Source: Apostichopus californicus (lineage: Eukaryota; Echinodermata; Holothuroidea; Aspidochirotida; Stichopodidae). Taken from it: a stretch of DNA of 25,831 nt. Positions 20,999 to 25,831 of this stretch are shown piece by piece. The number at the start of each line of letters is the position of its first letter. The first letter of the stretch is position 1. The translations under genes were made by a program, and so were the position numbers. The stretch lies in assembly GCA_020650975.1 (NCBI GenBank), contig JAIPMN010004138.1:1-25831 (forward strand), read 5' to 3'. The notes beneath the pieces were generated by a model that did no database searches, had not been told where the DNA came from, and worked only from the letters and a program-made list of their open reading frames with translations.

Positions 20999-23493
20999 TT
21001 GGTTATTGCACCAACGCAAACATTATCTGAAGCGTTACATGAAAATATGCTAGGAAGTCTGGTAATGGTCACCCATGCTATAACTTCAATACATTAACTG
21101 TCACTTTCAAAATAGTTTACTTCTGTTAGTCTGCTATTACATGGACTGACTGATAACTTTCAAATTTTCTGGGAAAGTTAGAACTAAATTTAAGCCTGGG
21201 TTTAATTTGAACAACCTAGATGAAGATTTTGGTATCCTTAATTTATTTTATTTAATATTAAGACAGCTTTCTGCAGTATTTATCTTTCCGGAAAATTATG
21301 AGAATTTGTTAAATTTTAATTTTTTTTTATATTATTGTCATCTTTAATGAGGGTAATCCTGCTCAGTGAAGAAGCATTGCTTTCTAGAGGAGCCCTCAAT
21401 TTACCCCCCGATCATTGTTTTTAGCGAATGTACATTACAAGTAATGAATTAATATTTTCCGATTCCTCAAATTTCACACAGTTTCATGTTAGTAATAATC
21501 ACATGGAAACGAAATATCAGGAATTTTTCCCCTTCGATACCTCACCCCTCTCCCAATCAGTTTTTTTGTGCGCCTTTTTCTCGAAATGATTTACTTTTGT
21601 TCTAGGAGTAGGATTTCTTATTAATGAAAGATTTGTTCTAATTTTCTTTGAGCCTTTCCGTATCGTTATTACAAATGCGGCCTTCAGAACGTCTGAATGT
21701 TAGAAAGAATTGAATTGTCCAAAAAAAACCTGGTCTTGTCTGAAATAAGGTTTTGTTAGAACAGTTATGCATGTTCTCCAAATTCCTAAATTCCTTGAGA
21801 GCAGATGTAATCATGTATTTTGTGAAAAAAATGTAAAATAATTATGCAGTTTAATAACCAAAAAATGAAGTAATATCAAATAAGAAAAATGTGAATTCAT
21901 ATGAAACATGCAATTTATTTTGTTAAGAATCCGAAAAACGATATCGAATGAGGCTGGTAGAGTCTGCACTTCAACAGACAAGGAATCCAATTAACAAGTT
22001 TAGTTAATTCATTTTCTTTTTAAGTATTTGGAAAATCGTGGATTGTTCTTTGATGACTCATCGCTTGAAGTAACCATCAACAATTTTATAGGATTTACCT
22101 TTTCAAATTTGTGTCACTCACAACATGAATGCGCCAAAAAAAAAATGTAAAATTCTACAACATTTCGGATTACGTGATCCCGAAAGAGATATAACTTTTA
22201 TTAAAATTAATTAATTGCTTGGTATAGGCATGGTGCAGACTCCGTACGAAAACAAAGCAGAGGAAGTTTATTCTTCAAATAATTTCTGATAAAGCATGAA
22301 ACATAGTATTAATGTACAGCCATTTTAATCAGTTGTTTATGTTTATTATTTCCAGTACAGAAATGTAATAAGTATAGAAAAACATGTTGATTGCATAAAA
22401 CAGGAAACGGATGAATGTTTCTAATACACTCGTGACTGTAGACTGTCTACATGATGCGTTTAAGAAGATGATCGTGTGAATTGCGCATTGAAGCCTCTGA
22501 AATTCCTAGCCTGTGTGTGTGTGTGTGGACTCGTGTATATTCACTGCAGTATATAGATGAAGGGGGACCTCTTCGAGGTAAAATCTAGTACCATTCGGTT
22601 CACAGAAACGGTCCTTTCAATTACTTATAAATTTAAAGACATCACACTTAAAATTCACGACGTTTTCGGCTTTGTTTGAAAGGTTTACTACCGCTCAGAT
22701 TTATATATCCGACTGAGTCAAAAGTTGGAAGTAAGAGGAAAGAAATACGGCCAAACGTAAGGAGTTAAAAAGAGTGTCAGGCCTATTCATGATCTCATGT
22801 AACAATGACAGAAAGAGGGAAAAAAACCCAGTGATGTATAACATATTTCATATTTCGCCTCTTTTGTAAAGAGGGCTATATTGGGACTCTTTTGACTTAT
22901 AACTTACAGCAGTTCGGTATTGTCTCTAAAGAACGGTTAAGAACGGTTTGTGACGTCATCAGGATATTTTGATTCTTTCGTAGAGAGGGTCACAGGAGGG
23001 AAACCATTACGTCATTTTGGGTACTATAGATTCGCCACTTTGATCTCCAATGTTGTAGTTTATGTACTTAGTCAAGAAACGTACAGATAGAATAATCCAT
23101 GTGATATAAAATAGCATTTTTAGTTGCCACCAGAATATGTGTGAGAGTTTCCAAAAACTCATTGCTTAATCTTAAACTTAAGCAGGTAGTACTCTGCCAC
23201 GTTCAAAACATTTTTAACTACATGAGGTTGATGTTATTGAATATGTTGTAGATTCTGAGAACGGTCGGAACTTCAAAGAACAACATTTTCTTAAAGGTTT
23301 AATGATATTGATATGCTCAAATGTGGCTACTTGCATAATTTTGCAATGATGCATCATGGGGCACAGTCATTGTTAAAATGCAGGGTTACTGACGATTGCT
23401 TACCCAGTTATCGTTATTACAACTAGATAAAAAAGATATAGGGGCATATAATGGAAGCGGGCTTGGACATTGTGATGCGGACTCATTTTTTCC
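20999..23493. other. AT-rich non-coding stretch, no gene seen
   Basis: No open frame of note. It holds the TG microsatellite (22512-22527), a 7-base inverted repeat TGTAGAC/GTCTACA (22437-22451), a 10-base tandem AGAACGGTTA-like pair near 22930-22950 and a perfect TGACGTCA at 22951-22958. Confidence 0.6.
22512..22527 (+). repeat. (TG)8 microsatellite
   Basis: Eight uninterrupted TG dinucleotides. It is short and likely polymorphic, with no sign of function. Confidence 0.9.
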
Positions 23494-23658
23494 TTAAAGG
23501 GATGTTTAGCCAATCAAAAATAGTCATATTCAATCAACCACATCTCGAATTACGGTCAGAATATTAAGATGGGGTTTTTCAATTAGCAGCGTGGAATATT
23601 TTTTCTCTTCAATATATACGTTTTACATGAATGCCACCGGAATAGCCTATCCCTTTAA
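23494..23658. mobile_element. possible TTAA-flanked miniature element, 165 bp
   Basis: The left edge reads TTAAAGGGAT (23494-23503) and the right edge ATCCCTTTAA (23649-23658), a perfect 10-base inverted repeat. It can be read as a TTAA target duplication flanking AGGGAT termini, as expected for Kolobok or piggyBac-type elements, and similar TTAAAGGGAT-type ends occur in animal repeats that I recall. The match does not extend cleanly further inward, and a 10-base AT-rich inverted repeat at this spacing can arise by chance in a window of this size. There is no coding capacity. Confidence 0.3.
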
Positions 23659-24121
23659 ATCAGCTCAGACAACTGTTCTTAAATCTAAGCCTAAGAGAAG
23701 CTACTTGCAATAGATTTCGTCCAAGTCCCACCAGACCGCAGAGCGACAGCTTTTCCAAAACGTCCAGCGGAAGAGAGTATAGCAAAGTAATAGCACTTTC
23801 ATGGGAAGGTCATTTTGTACCCCTGAACCTGATGTAACTGTATGTTTCTAGATAGTGTTCTCACACTCTGATTCAATTAAAGGTCTGAGCGAATGGACGT
23901 AACTCGCTGTGTGGACGGACACTCTAGGCAGTTTTAAAGGAAAGCTTTAAATATATTCACTTATGTTTATGTTCAAATTAAGCCAAAGAGGAAACGATTC
24001 TAGATAACTTCATTTTGGGCTTTAGTCACGTGATGGTCAAACTAACCATTTTAGAAATTTGTAGAAGGTCTTCTTTTTGATCACCTTGTTGACTTTTTGA
24101 AGCCACTTTTTCTTTTCTCAT
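23659..24121. other. AT-rich non-coding stretch
   Basis: I see no gene. A CACGTG lies at 24027-24032 within TCACGTGA, and a short inverted repeat TTTAAAG/CTTTAAA lies near 23933-23952. Confidence 0.6.
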
Positions 24122-24141
24122 GGGCGGGCGGGGGGGGGGGG
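24122..24141 (+). repeat. poly-G tract with quadruplex potential
   Basis: GGG, C, GGG, C and then twelve consecutive G (24130-24141). This fits four G tracts with one-base loops. Confidence 0.8.
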
Positions 24142-24335
24142 AGATGCAATTAAGTGTTTTAGAAAAATAAGTAAACACGTATTACGGAAGTAAATATTCG
24201 TCTTATTTGCATGTCGTGATATTCTTTTCACGATGTTTACTTTTCACTCGACTTCCTGTACTTTTACTGTATTATAGACTAATGTAATGTCTTATTTAAC
24301 ATTGCTTTTTTCTTTGACCATTAATTAAAACAATA

Positions 24336-24350
24336 TAATAATAATAATAA
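24336..24350 (+). repeat. (TAA)5 microsatellite
   Basis: Five uninterrupted TAA units, in AT-rich DNA. Confidence 0.85.
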
Positions 24351-25016
24351 TGTACACAAAACGTAAAACGTTACTTAAAATCCATCGAAGAACTTAGTCC
24401 AAGGAATTATGAAATTAAGCCAGATAGTGCAGATGTTTGCCACTGAAACAAAGAAGTAGTAATTAAAATTTGCGGACACACAAAGTCTTGTATATTTGAC
24501 GGTTTACATAATAGCTAATTAACACCCTGGAAAATGGATGTAACAATTATATATCACTTAAATTACATTTAAAGGTAAATCCATTATTGTATAAAAATCA
24601 AATGACAAGGCCAGGATATCAACAAAAACTGGCAAACTAACGTAAACCAAAGCTTCATAGATTAAAAGTTGACAACTAGTTATTTGTTAGATTAAAACTT
24701 ACAAAGACTGATTAAAAGATTGAAACCATGATGTTAAGTTCCATTATCATGCTTGATTCATTATAAATGAAGAAATATGAAAGAATGCGTCCTGTTTTAG
24801 TTCAATGTCAGACACACACAGAGTTCACACAGACATATCCAGGCCGGGCCCCGATTACAAGTATATTACAGGACAACAATAAGGGCTATCTATATTTCGT
24901 TAACTATATTATGGAAACTTTCTATCCCATTCTTTCCAGGTCCTGCGATGTTTTCCTGGCCCCCTAAGTGACCCTGGATCCGGGGCTTTAACCCTTCCTG
25001 ACCATACCCCCATCAA
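24351..25016. other. non-coding stretch, GC-richer toward the end
   Basis: A 66-codon plus-strand frame at 24767-24967 (starts MKKYERMRPVLVQ) is unrecognised. From about 24950 the sequence becomes C-rich leading into the poly-C tract. Nothing else was found. Confidence 0.5.
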
Positions 25017-25028
25017 CCCCCCCCCCCC
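25017..25028 (-). repeat. poly-C tract, 12 bases
   Basis: Twelve consecutive C on the plus strand, following a CCCCC run at about 25007-25011. It belongs to the same recurring class as the other tracts. Confidence 0.85.
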
Positions 25029-25504
25029 TATATTACGGCAAGCATTTTGCTGTCTTTGAGTTCTCCTTAGAACGGATGAATATTAAGCAGAGTAGGCAGG
25101 GGTAAAATTGAAATACAAAATTCTGGTAAAACTCTTGCATGCATTCTACTAGCTGCATAGTATTATCACTGATTGTGATTATTGTTGCACTCTGTATTCA
25201 CATAATATGATCAATCTGTAACAGTGAACATGTGGTTTTGAGTTTTCATCTTCTTCATTTGCTAAGACAAAGTTGGATGGATTTACAACGCGATGTATTC
25301 ATGCATGTTGTTCAATTTAGCGTCGTCAATCAAAGCTATTTGTTAATTCCTATCCGCCGACTGCTCTCCTCTTATATATACAATATATATGTAGATATAT
25401 GTCTATAAGTTTAGAATTTGCTGTAACGAGGTCAAAAATTTAACCCCTCAGTGAGGAGAGAGTGAGTGGATAGGATTTGGTTTGTGTTGCGGTCAATTGA
25501 CTTC

Positions 25505-25543
25505 GTACGTACGTACACGACTTATAATTAAACTTAATTATAA
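25505..25543. repeat. two adjacent perfect palindromes
   Basis: GTACGTACGTAC at 25505-25516 is a 12-base palindrome. Five bases later, TTATAATTAA (25522-25531) and TTAATTATAA (25534-25543) are exact complements around a two-base centre. The flanks contain more TATATA-rich near-palindromes (about 25374-25403 and 25556-25564). Cruciform formation is possible, but no function is evident. Confidence 0.7.
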
Positions 25544-25807
25544 CCTAACGTTCACATATATGTATAGCCTACATATTAAATAAATCAAGACAAACCTCTT
25601 TGCTGGCTGGCCTCTTGTAACAAGTATAGTCGGTGGTCATACGTCACGCGTAAACCCTGCGGGGCTGTTAAAACAATTAAACAGCGCAAATAAATTAATG
25701 ACCATGTAAGATGACATAGTCGAAAATGGACTATATCACCTCCCTGATAAATGCGTACGATTTAACCATGACTGGTGAATGTGTCTGTGTGCATGGTGTG
25801 GAGAGGT

Positions 25808-25831
25808 GGGGAGGGAGGGGGGGGGGGGTGG
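25808..25831 (+). repeat. poly-G tract running into the window end
   Basis: GGGG, A, GGG, A and twelve G (25817-25828), then TGG at the edge. It fits the quadruplex pattern. The tract may continue past the end of the window. Confidence 0.8.

Overview
The window reads as non-coding, AT-rich nuclear DNA of a eukaryote, most likely an invertebrate animal. By eye the G+C content is about 35%. No open frame exceeds about 110 codons, and I recognised no protein family, tRNA, rRNA or snRNA in any frame on either strand. There is no operon-like gene packing. CpG does not look strongly depleted, homopolymeric G/C tracts of 10-12 bases recur, and remnants of animal-type hAT DNA transposons are present. 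A marine invertebrate (echinoderm or mollusc) would fit, but this is a guess from texture, not from a marker gene. The window could be intergenic or lie inside a large intron.

Layout. 1-2822: featureless AT-rich DNA. 2823-3594: a strand-asymmetric island, G-rich in its first 200 bases and then a 21-bp minisatellite of about 23 units. 3595-9614: mostly unique DNA with two G-rich quadruplex-type tracts and two weak small open frames. 9615-10497: a satellite-like array with a clear 151-bp period, alternating monomer types (a 302-bp higher-order repeat) and an internal TATCG-type subrepeat. 11502-11944: a non-autonomous hAT element of 443 bp with matching termini, a 7/8 target duplication and subterminal repeats. 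12485-14390: G/C tracts and two GC-rich patches. 16108-17180: a short stem-loop and two degraded sequences resembling hAT ends. 20074-20960: a C-rich tract, an 11-bp tandem repeat and small inverted repeats. 23494-23658: a possible short TTAA-flanked miniature element. 24122 to the end: further G/C tracts, a TAA microsatellite and two adjacent palindromes.

No set of genes works together here, and I did not find a new biological system. The most informative items are the 302-bp higher-order satellite with a mosaic monomer, the minisatellite with its internal duplication, the hAT miniature element, and an apparent excess of perfect TGACGTCA octamers.
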